DNA of 64,000 nt from Hyphomicrobium sp. (lineage in GTDB: Bacteria; Pseudomonadota; Alphaproteobacteria; Rhizobiales; Hyphomicrobiaceae): the NCBI GenBank assembly GCA_019751875.1, contig JAIEMV010000012.1, positions 1 through 64,000 on the forward strand, read 5' to 3'. Within the stretch, counting starts at the first letter, position 1. Every line of letters starts with the position of its first letter. Shown piece after piece: positions 17,714 to 27,535 of this stretch. The position numbers and the translations under genes are program-made. The notes beneath the pieces were generated by a model. That model saw nothing but the letters and a program-made list of their open reading frames with translations. It did no database searches and was not told where the DNA came from.

Positions 17714-18247
17714 TCAGCTCTCTCCGCCGGCCACCGACCGGGTCAGAACAAGCGTCAACCCGATCAGCGATGTATTGTGGAACTGGATTTCGACGATTTG
17801 CCGGTTGTCCTTCACGATCACGTCCATGTTGGCATCGAGGTCGGCCCCCTTGACGGCCACGATCAGTCCCCGCTCCGTGACCTTGCCGTTCAGTTCGCCC
17901 CTCAGATTGTAAATCTCCTCAGACCACTCACCGGTCAGCACACCATCTTTGTCTTCCAAACGGCTCTTCAGCTCGATTTTTCCGCTCGGCGAGGCGCAGC
18001 GGATGGTTTGCTTCAGCCCCGGAGCGTCTATTGCCGCAAAGTAGGTCGCTCGGCAGGTGACCGTCTCCGCCTTCCCGTCCTTGAACCCGAGCCGTCCTTC
18101 ACCGGTCCAGCGGCCGGGCAGGCCGGCCAGTGCACCCTGGAGGGCGGCCGGCTTCGGCTCACCGGCTGATGCGTGGCGTGTTGCGCCACCTGCGCAGAGG
18201 GTCACACCCGCCACGATAAGCGCCAGAAAGGTCGTGATGCGTGTCAT
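17714..18247 (-). CDS. Secreted hypothetical protein
   Basis: A 177-residue protein with a signal peptide (MTRITTFLALIVAGVTLCAG, cleavage near HASAGE). The mature part contains LAGLPGRWTGEGRLGFKDG and two cysteines (TVTCRATY, TIRCAS) about 25 residues apart, in a predicted all-beta, lipocalin- or avidin-like pattern. No family name was recognised. It is transcribed away from hisS and shares the 18248–18470 region with it as a divergent promoter. Confidence 0.7.
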   Translation of the reverse strand: MTRITTFLALIVAGVTLCAGGATRHASAGEPKPAALQGALAGLPGRWTGEGRLGFKDGKAETVTCRATYFAAIDAPGLKQTIRCASPSGKIELKSRLEDKDGVLTGEWSEEIYNLRGELNGKVTERGLIVAVKGADLDANMDVIVKDNRQIVEIQFHNTSLIGLTLVLTRSVAGGES

Positions 18248-18470
18248 GCGGGGCCCCGGGTACACTCATTCCTACGTACCGAATATAGAGATTCGCCAGG
18301 AACCCGGGGTGTGCAACCGCGCCGCGTTCGAATTGATCGTTACCGTGTTCGCCGAGGCACGCCGGGCGTCAGATTGACTAGGCGTTCAGGCTCACTTTGC
18401 GCCCCGGAAGCGATCCGCTATAAGGCGCTACCTTCCAGCGCATCTGCGCCGCTACAACCCTTTCGATTCC

Positions 18471-19985
18471 ATGGCCAAATCCGAGCAAGACAAGAACGCG
18501 CCGACCCGTCCGGTGCCGCGGCTGCCTAAAGGCTTCCGCGACATCGGCGCGTCCGAGATCCGCGAGCAGCAGGCGATGCTGGCGAAGATCCGGGGTGTGT
18601 ATGAGCGCTACGGCTTCGAGCCGCTCGAAACGCCGGCCATCGAGTACACCGACGCGCTGGGCAAGTTCCTGCCAGACCAGGATCGCCCAAACGAAGGTGT
18701 GTTTTCGTTTCAAGACGAAGATGAGCAGTGGCTTTCGCTTCGCTACGATCTCACTGCACCGCTCGCCCGCTTCGTCGCGGAGAACTTCGACAAATTGCCC
18801 AAGCCCTTCCGCCGCTATGCGACCGGATCCGTCTTTCGCAACGAGAAGCCCGGCCCCGGCCGCTTCCGCCAGTTCACGCAGTTCGACGCCGACACGGTGG
18901 GAGCAGAAAGCATCGCGGCCGACGCTGAAATGTGCATGCTCGCCGCCGACACGCTGGAAGCCCTCGGCATCGCGCGCGGCGACTACGTCATCAAGGTCAA
19001 CAACCGCAAGGTGTTAGATGGGACAATGGAAGAGGCCGGCCTCGTCGGACCTGACTCTTCCAAACGTCGCCTGATGGTACTTCGCGCGCTCGACAAACTC
19101 GATAAGTTCAGCGAACAGGACGTGCTCCTTTTGCTGACCGTTGGCCGCAAGGACACAAGCGGCGATTTCACACCGGGCGCGTCGTTGAATGAAGATGCTG
19201 CCGAGCGAATACTCAGCGTCGTTACGCAAACCCGACAGTACTTCGTACCTTCTGGCGATACGGATGGTGCCAAGCAGCTAAATAAAGCAATCGAAGAAAA
19301 CGCGACGTACAACGCGGGCTTCGAGGAGCTGACACAGATCCAGGCAATGGTCCGCGCTGCCGGATACGACGCCGACCGCATTCGCATTGACCCCTCAGTC
19401 GTCCGCGGTCTCGAATACTACACCGGCCCCGTCTTCGAAGCCGAACTGACGTTCGAAGTCAAAAACGAAGAGGGCCAGACCGTGCGCTTCGGCTCCGTCG
19501 GCGGCGGTGGCCGCTACGACGATCTCGTCGCCCGCTTCACCGGCCAGAAAGTCCCCGCCACCGGCTTCTCCATTGGCGTCTCGCGCCTCCAGGCAGCCCT
19601 CGCGTCACTCGGCAAGAAATCCGCCGACACGCTCGGCCCCGTTGTCGTCCTCGTCATGGATAAGGGCGAAGTCGCTGCCTACCAGAAGATGACGCAGACA
19701 TTGCGCTCCGCCGGCATCCGCGCCGAAATGTATCTCGGCTCCGCCGGCATGAAGGCGCAGATGAAATACGCCGACAAGCGCGGCAGTCCGCTCGTCGTCA
19801 TCCAGGGCAGCGATGAACGCGCCAACAAGCAGGTGACGCTCAAGGATCTCATCGAAGGCGCCAAAGCCGCTGCCGCGATCAAAGACAACAAGGAATGGAA
19901 GGAAGCGCGCCCTGCGCAAGTCACCATTTCCGAAACCGACCTCGTCTCGAAGGTGCGCGAAATCCTCGCGCGGCACGAGGCGTAA
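18471..19985 (+). CDS. hisS: Histidine–tRNA ligase
   Basis: Class II aminoacyl-tRNA synthetase charging tRNA-His. It has 504 residues, longer than E. coli HisRS and of the alphaproteobacterial type. Motif 1 lies in ETPAIEYTD, motif 2 in [21 protein letters not shown], the histidine-A motif in [13 protein letters not shown] and motif 3 in [13 protein letters not shown]. An anticodon-binding domain forms the last 100 residues. It is the first gene of a hisS-hisZ-hisG run. The ATG at 18471 was taken; no strong ribosome site is visible. Confidence 0.95.
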   Translation: MAKSEQDKNAPTRPVPRLPKGFRDIGASEIREQQAMLAKIRGVYERYGFEPLETPAIEYTDALGKFLPDQDRPNEGVFSFQDEDEQWLSLRYDLTAPLARFVAENFDKLPKPFRRYATGSVFRNEKPGPGRFRQFTQFDADTVGAESIAADAEMCMLAADTLEALGIARGDYVIKVNNRKVLDGTMEEAGLVGPDSSKRRLMVLRALDKLDKFSEQDVLLLLTVGRKDTSGDFTPGASLNEDAAERILSVVTQTRQYFVPSGDTDGAKQLNKAIEENATYNAGFEELTQIQAMVRAAGYDADRIRIDPSVVRGLEYYTGPVFEAELTFEVKNEEGQTVRFGSVGGGGRYDDLVARFTGQKVPATGFSIGVSRLQAALASLGKKSADTLGPVVVLVMDKGEVAAYQKMTQTLRSAGIRAEMYLGSAGMKAQMKYADKRGSPLVVIQGSDERANKQVTLKDLIEGAKAAAAIKDNKEWKEARPAQVTISETDLVSKVREILARHEA

Positions 19986-19996
19986 CGCGAGGTCCC

Positions 19997-21175
19997 ATGG
20001 CCGCCGAAACGGCACGCAAATTCGAGGCGCTCGAGGCCCAGGCCCAGAAGATCATGCAGGTCTTCATCAAAGCCGGGCATGAAGCCGTGTCGCCCGCCAT
20101 CCTCCAGCCTGCCGGCGTCTTCCTCGACGTGATCGGCGAAAGCCTGCGCGCGCGCACCTACGTCTTCACCGATCCCGACGGCGACGAACTCTGCCTGCGC
20201 CCCGATCTCACCGTGCCCACCTGCCGCCTGCACATCGAACGCAACGGCGATGCCCCGGCCAAGGCCCGCTACTGCTACAACGGTACCGCGTTCCGCTTTC
20301 AGCCGGTCGGCGCAGGCAGCGCACACCCGCGCGAATTCCGCCAGAGCGGCATCGAGAATATCGGCTTTCCCGAGCGCGAGCGCACCGATGCTCAGACCGT
20401 CGCCACCATCATCGATGCGATGCGGGCAGCCGGCCTCAAGAATTTCAAGCTGCGCATTGGCGATCTGGGCCTGTTCCGCGCGCTCATCAAGGCGATCGAC
20501 ATGCCCGATCGCTGGCGACAGATGCTCACGCACCTCTTCTGGAGGCCGCACGCATTTCGCGCCGAACTGCAGCGGCTCTCGCGCCCGGCAGAAGAAAGTC
20601 TGAAGTCCATACCTCCGGACCTGCGTGCGGCCATCGCGCCGACCGATCTCGCACGCTCGGAGCGCGCCGTCGTCGATTACCTGTCATCGAACGGCATCGA
20701 AGCCATGGGCACGCGTTCGGTGACGGAGGTTGCGTCCAATCTGATGTGGCGTCTCGCCGACGCCAAGTCCGATCCGCTGCCGCCCGAAACCGTCGCGCTG
20801 ATCGAGCGCTACCTTGCCATCTCGGGTCCGGCCAAGGCCGCGGGTGCCTGCTTCAAGGACCTTCTGCGCGATCGCGGCTCCGCCATGTCCCCCGTCATCG
20901 ACGCCTACCATCGCCGCCTGCAACTCATGACAGAGATGGGCGTCGATGTCGTCCACGCCGAATTCTCCGCTGAGTTCGGTCGTCAGCTCGAATACTACAC
21001 CGGCTTCGTCTTCGAGATCGTTGCGCCCGAACTTGGCCGCGAAAGCCCGCTCGCCGGCGGTGGCCGCTATGACGATCTCATGCGCACCGTTGGCGGCAAG
21101 CGCGACGTCCCCGCTGTCGGCGGCGCCATTCACACCGAACGCTTGCTGTCTGTCGTCCAGGGAGGCGCGGCATGA
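19997..21175 (+). CDS. hisZ: ATP phosphoribosyltransferase regulatory subunit
   Basis: A HisRS paralogue (392 residues) that binds and activates the short form of HisG and is not expected to charge tRNA. Class II-like motifs remain ([56 protein letters not shown]), but the C-terminal anticodon domain is missing. It starts 11 nt after hisS and overlaps hisG by 4 nt (ATGA), so the three genes are clearly co-transcribed. The ATG at 19997 is preceded by CGAGG. Confidence 0.94.
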   Translation: MAAETARKFEALEAQAQKIMQVFIKAGHEAVSPAILQPAGVFLDVIGESLRARTYVFTDPDGDELCLRPDLTVPTCRLHIERNGDAPAKARYCYNGTAFRFQPVGAGSAHPREFRQSGIENIGFPERERTDAQTVATIIDAMRAAGLKNFKLRIGDLGLFRALIKAIDMPDRWRQMLTHLFWRPHAFRAELQRLSRPAEESLKSIPPDLRAAIAPTDLARSERAVVDYLSSNGIEAMGTRSVTEVASNLMWRLADAKSDPLPPETVALIERYLAISGPAKAAGACFKDLLRDRGSAMSPVIDAYHRRLQLMTEMGVDVVHAEFSAEFGRQLEYYTGFVFEIVAPELGRESPLAGGGRYDDLMRTVGGKRDVPAVGGAIHTERLLSVVQGGAA

Positions 21176-21870
21176 CCGAGAAGCTCCTCCTTGCCGTGCC
21201 GTCCAAAGGTCGTCTCATGGAACAGACGATCGAGATGTTCGCCAAGGCCGGTCTCACGCTCCGCAAGACCGGTAACGAACGAGGTTACCGCGGCGAGATC
21301 GCAGGTCTCGATACGGTCGAGGTCGCCTTCATTTCCGCCTCCGAGATCGCATGGTACCTGAAGACCGGACGCGCCCACATGGGCGTCACGGGCGAAGATC
21401 TGATCCGCGAGCAGATATCCGACGCCGACGAGCGCGTGACGTTTCTGAAGCCGCTGGGGTTCGGGCACGCCGATGTCGTCGTCGCTGTGCCCGACTACTG
21501 GATCGACGTGCGCACCATGGCCGAGCTCGATGAGATCGCCGCCACCTTCCGGCGCGAACACGGCCGCTGGTTCCGCGTCGCCACGAAATACATCAACACG
21601 ACGCGCCGCTTCTTCGCCGCCAAAGGCGTCATCGATTACCGGATCATCGAAAGTCTAGGCGCCACCGAAGGTGCGCCCGCTGCAGGCACCGCCGATCTGA
21701 TCGTCGATATCACCTCAACCGGTGCGACACTCGCCGCAAATGGCCTGCGTATTCTCGACGATGGCGTGATCTTGAAGTCGGAGGCCAACCTGATCGCTTC
21801 AAAGGTGGCGAACTGGTCCCCGGGTGCGCGTCAGGCAGAAAATGAAATCATGCAGGCGCTGGGTCTCTAG
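21172..21870 (+). CDS. hisG: ATP phosphoribosyltransferase, short form
   Basis: First enzyme of histidine biosynthesis, joining ATP and PRPP. At 232 residues it is the short form that lacks the C-terminal allosteric domain and needs HisZ, which is the adjacent gene. Typical segments are [41 protein letters not shown] and the PRPP-binding [17 protein letters not shown]. The 3' end overlaps the convergent oxidoreductase gene by 4 nt. Confidence 0.96.
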   Translation: MTEKLLLAVPSKGRLMEQTIEMFAKAGLTLRKTGNERGYRGEIAGLDTVEVAFISASEIAWYLKTGRAHMGVTGEDLIREQISDADERVTFLKPLGFGHADVVVAVPDYWIDVRTMAELDEIAATFRREHGRWFRVATKYINTTRRFFAAKGVIDYRIIESLGATEGAPAAGTADLIVDITSTGATLAANGLRILDDGVILKSEANLIASKVANWSPGARQAENEIMQALGL

Positions 21871-23150
21871 AGCCGGTCCTTCAGTCGGTAATAGAGCATT
21901 CCGAGCGCCAGCATCTGGTTCCCGGCCCACCGTCCCACCGGCAGTTGCCAGTGTCGGATGCTGTCGAAGAGGTCGAACCGCTCTGTCGTCCCGCAAATTG
22001 CATCCGCCACGATCTCACCCGCAATGTGCGTCGCGTTCACGCCGTGCCCGCAATATCCCTGCATATAATAGAGATTGGGCTCCAACCGCCCGATTGCCGG
22101 CACGCGATTGAGCACGATGCCGATCCGCCCCGCCCACGTGTAATCGACCTTCTTGTCGCTCAACTGTGGAAAGATCTCGTCCAAGCGCGTTTTCATGGTC
22201 GCCGTGATGTCGTGCGGATCGCGGTTTGAATAATTGCAGCGCCCGCCGAACAGCATCCGCCGGTCGCCCGACATGCGGAAGTAATCGAGCACGATGTTGC
22301 TGTCGCAGATGGCGAGATCGCGTGGATTGATCGAGCGGGCGAGATTGTCACTCAACGGCTCCGTCGCGATAATGTAGCTGCCGGTCGGGAATTGCAGCCC
22401 CCATAGCCGTCCGCGCTCGAATTGGTGCGAGGTATCGCCGCCGAGCACGATGCTGTCAGCCTCCACGCGGCCCCGCGCGGTGCGCGCGAACGGCTTCGCG
22501 CCGCCCTTCATCTCGATGACCGCCGAGTCCTCGTAGATCTCGACGCCCAGCGACTTTGCTGCGCGTGCCTCCCCGAGACACAGATTGAGCGGATGCAGAT
22601 GCCCGCTCTTCCGGTCGATGATGCCGCCGCAGTAGAGGCTCGTGTCGAGCACATCGCGAAATTGACCCGGCTCGACCAGCTCATGGTGATCGCCTTCGCC
22701 GTCCCTGACGCGTTCGTCGTAGTAGGCGCGGATCTTCTCCATGTGTTTTGGCCGGGCAGCGGCTTCCATCCAGCCGTCTTTCCAGTCGCAGTCGATGGCG
22801 TACTTCGCGATCCGCTCTTTGATGATCTCGTGCCCCCGGTAACGGATGTCGCGCACGAGCTTTGCGCCGGCAGCACCCAGCTGCCGTTCGATTTCTGCTT
22901 CGCCCGAAATTCCAGCGATGCACTGCCCGCCGTTGCGCCCCGAGGCGCCCCAGCCAATCCGATTTGCTTCCAGCACGACGACCCGGCGGCCCTTTTCTGC
23001 CAGCGACAGCGCCGTTGCGATCCCCGAAAAGCCGCCGCCGACGACACAAACGTCCGCCTTCACCGTGCCGTTGAGCGCGGGATACCAAGTCTGGTCATTG
23101 GCGGTCGCAGCGTAATATGAGGTGGTGTGCGGCTCGGCCATCGCGTACAT
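21867..23150 (-). CDS. puuB: FAD-dependent oxidoreductase, gamma-glutamylputrescine oxidase-like
   Basis: A DAO-family flavoenzyme of 427 residues, close in form to E. coli PuuB, which oxidises gamma-glutamylputrescine to the aldehyde. The dinucleotide-binding site is [19 protein letters not shown] with the acidic LEAN, then [13 protein letters not shown], and the C-terminal [20 protein letters not shown]. The early SYYAATAND segment is also PuuB-like. The gene is divergent from agmatinase, and the intergenic region holds two copies of the TGTGATCACA palindrome. ATGs at 23150 and 23141 are both possible starts, with no clear ribosome site. The genomic context (polyamine importer, PuuA homologue) supports the substrate assignment. 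Confidence 0.82.
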   Translation of the reverse strand: MYAMAEPHTTSYYAATANDQTWYPALNGTVKADVCVVGGGFSGIATALSLAEKGRRVVVLEANRIGWGASGRNGGQCIAGISGEAEIERQLGAAGAKLVRDIRYRGHEIIKERIAKYAIDCDWKDGWMEAAARPKHMEKIRAYYDERVRDGEGDHHELVEPGQFRDVLDTSLYCGGIIDRKSGHLHPLNLCLGEARAAKSLGVEIYEDSAVIEMKGGAKPFARTARGRVEADSIVLGGDTSHQFERGRLWGLQFPTGSYIIATEPLSDNLARSINPRDLAICDSNIVLDYFRMSGDRRMLFGGRCNYSNRDPHDITATMKTRLDEIFPQLSDKKVDYTWAGRIGIVLNRVPAIGRLEPNLYYMQGYCGHGVNATHIAGEIVADAICGTTERFDLFDSIRHWQLPVGRWAGNQMLALGMLYYRLKDRL

Positions 23151-23169
23151 CCCAGAAAAGTTCAGCCAA

Positions 23170-23183
23170 TTTGTGATCACAAA
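23170..23183. promoter_or_regulatory. Palindromic operator candidate 1 (puuB side)
   Basis: TTTGTGATCACAAA is a perfect 14-bp palindrome, about 20 bp upstream of the puuB-like start. Its core TGTGATCACA recurs at 23260, 28731 and 29616, always upstream of polyamine genes. The GT-N4-AC form suits a GntR-family dimer. Confidence 0.75.
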
Positions 23184-23259
23184 ATTCGGTACTGTCAACG
23201 CAGCGGGGGTACGTGGTTTAGCTCGCATCTTGACGACCGACGTCGATCGTGCTCTTTTG

Positions 23260-23269
23260 TGTGATCACA
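23260..23269. promoter_or_regulatory. Palindromic operator candidate 2 (agmatinase side)
   Basis: The core TGTGATCACA, followed by AATT, lies 76 bp before the agmatinase start and 90 bp from operator 1. It would place the divergent puuB/agmatinase promoters under the same regulator. Confidence 0.7.
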
Positions 23270-23344
23270 AATTGGCAGGACAGCCCGGCGCCTAGGAAGG
23301 TCGCGCTGAGAGGCCCGTCACCGATTAAAAACCGGAGGCGGCTC

Positions 23345-24346
23345 ATGTCTGACAAAAACCCCACCCGCATTCTATCTGCAATCGCGCATCGGCCCCCGCA
23401 CTCGGCGGCCGGCGATCAGGCGTTTTGCAATAGCGATCCCACAGCCCGCGCGCTCGAGATGACCTATGCCGGTGCGCTGAGCTTTCTGCGCCGCCCCTAT
23501 TCCCGTGATCTCACCAAGGCCAAAGCTGTCGTCTGCGGCGTGCCCTACGACGGCGCGACCAGCAATCGGCCCGGCGCCCGCCTCGGCCCACGGGCCATCC
23601 GCGCCGCCTCTGTTGAACTGGGCTCTTGCGACAGCTTCCCCTACGGCGGCAATCCGTTCGAAGCATTGCCGACCATCGACTGGGGCGATGTCTATATCGA
23701 GCCGCAGCTCCCGCACCGCGTGGCCGCCGACATCGAAGCGGGCGCACGCGAAATCATCGCTGGCGGCGCCAAGCTTCTCGCGCTGGGCGGCGATCACTTC
23801 ATCAGTCTGCCGCTCCTGACTGCGCACGCCAGGCAGCACGGCCCACTCGCACTGATCCAGTTCGACGCCCACTCCGACACCTGGCCCGATGACGGCGCCC
23901 GAAACGATCACGGCACCATGTTCCTCCGGGCCGCCAAGACCGGCGTGATCGATCCGTCCCGTTCGATCCAAGTCGGCATTCGCTCCCACAACCCTGAAAG
24001 GCATGGCATCGAAGTCATGACCGCCCCTGCCGTTCACCGCTCAGGTATCGACGCGACGATTTCTGCGATCCGCGATCGCGTCGGCGATGCGAAGGCCTAC
24101 CTCACGTTCGACATTGACGTGCTCGACCCGGCGTTTGCACCCGGCACCGGCACGCCCGTCGCCGGCGGCCTCGCCTCCTGGCAGGCGCTTGAGATCCTGC
24201 GCGGTTTATCCGGTCTCGATATCGTCGGCGCCGATGTCGTCGAGGTCTCTCCGCCGTACGATCATGCGGAAATCACGGCCCTGGCAGCGGCAACCGTAGC
24301 CCACGACATTCTCTGCCTGTGGGCGCAAGACGAACGCGCCGCCTAG
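23345..24346 (+). CDS. speB: Agmatinase
   Basis: A ureohydrolase (333 residues) expected to convert agmatine to putrescine and urea. The binuclear manganese ligands are present in LGGDHF, FDAHSDTW and TFDIDVLDPAFAPGTGTP. GVPYDGATSNRPGARLGPRAIR near the N-terminus is also typical. The ATG at 23345 has a GGAGG site 7 nt upstream. The gene is divergent from the puuB-like gene. In this cluster it probably feeds putrescine into the gamma-glutamylated pathway. Related guanidinobutyrase activity cannot be excluded. Confidence 0.88.
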   Translation: MSDKNPTRILSAIAHRPPHSAAGDQAFCNSDPTARALEMTYAGALSFLRRPYSRDLTKAKAVVCGVPYDGATSNRPGARLGPRAIRAASVELGSCDSFPYGGNPFEALPTIDWGDVYIEPQLPHRVAADIEAGAREIIAGGAKLLALGGDHFISLPLLTAHARQHGPLALIQFDAHSDTWPDDGARNDHGTMFLRAAKTGVIDPSRSIQVGIRSHNPERHGIEVMTAPAVHRSGIDATISAIRDRVGDAKAYLTFDIDVLDPAFAPGTGTPVAGGLASWQALEILRGLSGLDIVGADVVEVSPPYDHAEITALAAATVAHDILCLWAQDERAA

Positions 24347-24453
24347 GTCACGATTGCGACGGACCGCTCTATGAGACGCAAGTTGAGAGCGCGGCTTTGA
24401 TCCTGTCGAGTCGCGCTCTACCGCAGCGTGCGTTTTGTTTCGACCAATCGGCT

Positions 24454-25278
24454 CTAATTTGCAGCCGCGTCGGCCGCGCGTCGATCCCGCTCGACCCGCG
24501 CCGTTTGCATCTTCGTCATGTACGAGGCAATCAGCACGCCTACGGTCACAAAGGCGATCATGATGGTCGAAATCGCGTTGATTTCGGGCGTCACGCCGAG
24601 TCGAACCTGGGAGTAAATTTTCATCGGCAGCGTGGTGGCCGACGGTCCTGTCGTGAAGCTCGCGATCACGAGATCGTCGAGTGACAGCGTGAAAGCCAGC
24701 AGCCAGGCTGAAATCACGGACGGCGCAATGATCGGCAGCGTCACCTGAAAGAACGTCGCCACCGGCGAAGCCCCCAGATCCATGGCAGCTTCTTCCACCC
24801 GATGGTCGAAGTCGGAGAGCCGCGCCTGCACCACCACGGCGGCGAAGCACATGGTGAATGTCGCGTGAGCCAGAACGATGGTCCAGAAGCCGCGATCAAA
24901 GTTGATGGCGACGAACAGCAGCAGCAGCGACAAACCCGTAATGACTTCTGGCATGACGAGCGGCGCGAAAATCATGCCCGAAAACAGTGTGCGCCCCGGA
25001 AAGCGCCCCATGCGCACCAGCACCAACGCCGCCATCGTCCCCAGCACCGTCGCCATGGTCGCCGAAATGAAGGCCACGCGCAGTGTTGTCCACGCCGCAT
25101 CCATGAGTTGCTCGTTTTCGATCAGCCCCGCGTACCACTTCGTCGAGAACCCGCCCCAGACCGTCACGAGCTTGGAGTCGTTGAACGAATAGATCACGAG
25201 GATCAGGATCGGGATGTACAGAAACGCAAATCCCAACACGATCGCCGTCACGTTGAACCATGAAAAGCGGTTGTTCAT
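24454..25278 (-). CDS. Polyamine ABC transporter permease (PotC/PotI-like)
   Basis: An inner-membrane permease of the binding-protein-dependent type (274 residues, six hydrophobic segments). The EAA loop reads EEAAMDLGASPVATFFQVTLP. It is the second of two permeases, and its ATG overlaps the preceding permease stop (ATGA) behind a GGGAGG site. It is the last gene of a leftward operon running binding protein, ATPase, permease 1, permease 2. With the PuuA, PuuB and agmatinase genes around it, putrescine or a related amine is the likely cargo. Confidence 0.92.
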   Translation of the reverse strand: MNNRFSWFNVTAIVLGFAFLYIPILILVIYSFNDSKLVTVWGGFSTKWYAGLIENEQLMDAAWTTLRVAFISATMATVLGTMAALVLVRMGRFPGRTLFSGMIFAPLVMPEVITGLSLLLLFVAINFDRGFWTIVLAHATFTMCFAAVVVQARLSDFDHRVEEAAMDLGASPVATFFQVTLPIIAPSVISAWLLAFTLSLDDLVIASFTTGPSATTLPMKIYSQVRLGVTPEINAISTIMIAFVTVGVLIASYMTKMQTARVERDRRAADAAAN

Positions 25279-26165
25279 CGTCCAGCCTCCCGTGCGCGCT
25301 GCTGGGCCCACTGGAAGCCGACGATCGGTATGATCAGCACGAGCAGCAGGAGCACAGCCACCGCGGAAGCCACCGGCCAGTCACGATTGTTGAAGAACTC
25401 GCTCCAAAGTGTCTTGCCGATCATCAGTGTTTCCGATCCGCCGAGCAGATCCGGAATGACGAACTCGCCTACGGCTGGAATGAAGACGAGGAAACAGCCT
25501 GCCACGATCCCCGGAATAGAAAGTGGGAACGTCACCTGCCAGAACGCCTTCCACGGCGGTGATCCCAAATCCTCCGCCGCCTCGAGAAGCCGTCCGTCGA
25601 TCTTCTCCAGACTGGCGTAGAGCGGCAGCACCATGAACGGCAGATACGAATAGACGATGCCGATGTAGACAGCCATCGTCGTGTTCATGATCGTCAGCGG
25701 CTCACTGATAACGCCCAGGTTCAAGAGGAGCGCGTTGAGCAAACCCTCGTTTTTGAGAATGCCGATCCAGGCATAGACGCGGATCAGAAAGGATGTCCAA
25801 AACGGCAGGATCACGAACATCATGAGCGTCGGCTGCCATTCCCGGGGCGCCCGCGCCATGCCGTATGCAAGTGGGTACGCAATCAAGAGCGTCAGGAACG
25901 TCGAGACGGCAGCGATCTTGATGCTCGACAAATAGGCCGACGTATAGAGTTCATCGGAAAAGATGAAGCTGTACTTCTCGAAATCCAACTCTCCGATCTT
26001 GGCTTTGATCGACTCCCATCCTTCGAAGATATCAAAAACGGGCGTGTAGGGCGGAATGGAGATTTCCGATTCCGAGAGCGAAATCTTGAAGACAATGAAG
26101 AACGGGATGAGGAAGAAGAGGATCATCCACACATAGGGAATTGCGATGACGAGCCACTTTCGCAT
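25275..26165 (-). CDS. Polyamine ABC transporter permease (PotB/PotH-like)
   Basis: A 296-residue inner-membrane permease with six predicted helices and the EAA loop LEAAEDLGSPPWKAFWQVTFP. It contains FWTSFLIRVYAW, which is conserved in PotB and PotH. A periplasmic insertion between the first two helices (IPPYTPVFDIFEGWESI) also matches PotH-like proteins. It lies 59 nt after the ATPase gene and overlaps the second permease by 4 nt. Confidence 0.92.
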   Translation of the reverse strand: MRKWLVIAIPYVWMILFFLIPFFIVFKISLSESEISIPPYTPVFDIFEGWESIKAKIGELDFEKYSFIFSDELYTSAYLSSIKIAAVSTFLTLLIAYPLAYGMARAPREWQPTLMMFVILPFWTSFLIRVYAWIGILKNEGLLNALLLNLGVISEPLTIMNTTMAVYIGIVYSYLPFMVLPLYASLEKIDGRLLEAAEDLGSPPWKAFWQVTFPLSIPGIVAGCFLVFIPAVGEFVIPDLLGGSETLMIGKTLWSEFFNNRDWPVASAVAVLLLLVLIIPIVGFQWAQQRAREAGR

Positions 26166-26224
26166 GCGCTACACCCTCTGCTCTTGAGCCGGAATTGGTC
26201 TGCACGTCCTGAACATCGATGTAC

Positions 26225-27433
26225 TCACGTCTTGAGCAGAACGCTCGCGTCGACCGGCCACTCGAGCCACACGGTGTCGTCCCATGAAATCGCACGCTCC
26301 ACGCTGTGCGAAGAGTTCGCGCGGAGCGCCGTCACCCGGTTTCCGGCTTCCGTATGCACGTGGTAGTGCGAGATTGACCCGAGATATCCCACGTCATCGA
26401 CCCGGCCCTTCACGACGTTGACGCCGCTCTGCGGTTCGTCGAGGCTGATGCGGAATTTCTCCGGCCTGACCGACAGCCACACGTTCTGGCCGATCGCTAA
26501 GCCGTCACAGGCGACCGCTTTGAAGATGCGCCCATCGCCCGAAGCCGGCGTGATGTCCACCGTGCCATCAGGGGGAAGTGCAACCACTTTACCTTCCATG
26601 ATGTTAACATCGCCAATGAACTGCGCCACATATCGGGACTTTGGCGCTTCGTAGATTTCGCCGGGCGTGGAGACCTGCTCGAGCTTGCCTTGGTGCATGA
26701 CAGCGATACGCGAGGCGACGGTCATCGCTTCTTCCTGGTCGTGCGTCACGATGACGAACGTCGTGCCGGTCTGCTCCTGAATACGCATCAGTTCGAACTG
26801 CGCCTGGTTACGAAGCTTTTTGTCGAGTGCACCGAGCGGCTCGTCGAGCAACATGATGCGCGGTTTTTTGGCGATAGCCCTCGCGAGCGCCACGCGCTGC
26901 TGCTGGCCGCCCGAAAGCTGGTGTGGTTTGCGATGCGCGAACTTGCCGAGTTCAACGAGCGCCATTGCTTCATCGACGCGCTGTTTGATTTCTTCCGCCG
27001 GCATGCCTTCCTGGCGCAAGCCGAAGCCGACGTTGCGCTCCACCGTCATGTGCGGGAACAGTGCGTACGACTGGAACATCATGTTGATGTTGGAGCGTTC
27101 ATAGGGCGCAAGATCAGTGATGTCCTGGCCGTCCACGATCACCCGGCCCTCGGTCGGCTTCTCGAACCCCGCCAGCATCCGCAGCAGCGTGGTCTTGCCG
27201 CAACCGGAAGGGCCGAGCAGCGCGAAAAACTCGCGCTCGTAGATGTCGAGAGTGATGTTGTCGACGGCGACGAAATCACCAAACTTCTTCGTGACGTTTT
27301 CAAAACGTATGATCGGAGTTCGGGATGGATCTTTCCAAGGCGCAAAACCTGATTGCGGTGCCGCAGTCCTTGAGCGCCGATCTGCGGGCGCCGTGCCTGC
27401 TGCGGTTCCATTGATCGCCGACGATACGGTCAT
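26225..27433 (-). CDS. Polyamine ABC transporter ATPase (PotA/PotG-like)
   Basis: The energising subunit of the importer, 402 residues. Walker A is [12 protein letters not shown], the signature is [16 protein letters not shown], Walker B is [13 protein letters not shown] and the switch His is in VTHDQEEAM. The last 100 residues form a TOBE-type regulatory domain. About 40 low-complexity residues precede the ABC domain, more than in E. coli PotG. A likely intrinsic terminator stands between the binding-protein gene and this one, so its expression may be lower. Confidence 0.94.
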   Translation of the reverse strand: MTVSSAINGTAAGTAPADRRSRTAAPQSGFAPWKDPSRTPIIRFENVTKKFGDFVAVDNITLDIYEREFFALLGPSGCGKTTLLRMLAGFEKPTEGRVIVDGQDITDLAPYERSNINMMFQSYALFPHMTVERNVGFGLRQEGMPAEEIKQRVDEAMALVELGKFAHRKPHQLSGGQQQRVALARAIAKKPRIMLLDEPLGALDKKLRNQAQFELMRIQEQTGTTFVIVTHDQEEAMTVASRIAVMHQGKLEQVSTPGEIYEAPKSRYVAQFIGDVNIMEGKVVALPPDGTVDITPASGDGRIFKAVACDGLAIGQNVWLSVRPEKFRISLDEPQSGVNVVKGRVDDVGYLGSISHYHVHTEAGNRVTALRANSSHSVERAISWDDTVWLEWPVDASVLLKT

Positions 27434-27493
27434 GGTAGGCCCCTGGTGTTACGGAGTAGTGAGCAGAACGACCCCGATGGTACTGCAAGTGAA

Positions 27494-27524
27494 AACCGCG
27501 CCGGAGCGAGGCTCCAGCGCGGTT
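27494..27524 (-). terminator. Intercistronic hairpin after the polyamine-binding protein gene
   Basis: AACCGCGC-C-GGAGC, a GAG loop and GCTCC-A-GCGCGGTT make a 13-bp stem with one mismatch. On the minus strand the stem is followed by TTTTC. It lies 12 nt after the binding-protein stop and is suited to partial termination, so the periplasmic protein would be made in excess of the membrane parts. Confidence 0.7.
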
Positions 27525-27535
27525 GTTTGTCTTGG

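Noticed and set aside
24386-24419. Convergent terminator between agmatinase and the permease gene
   Set aside because: AGAGCGCG/CGCGCTCT pairs over an 18-nt loop, but no T-run follows on either strand.
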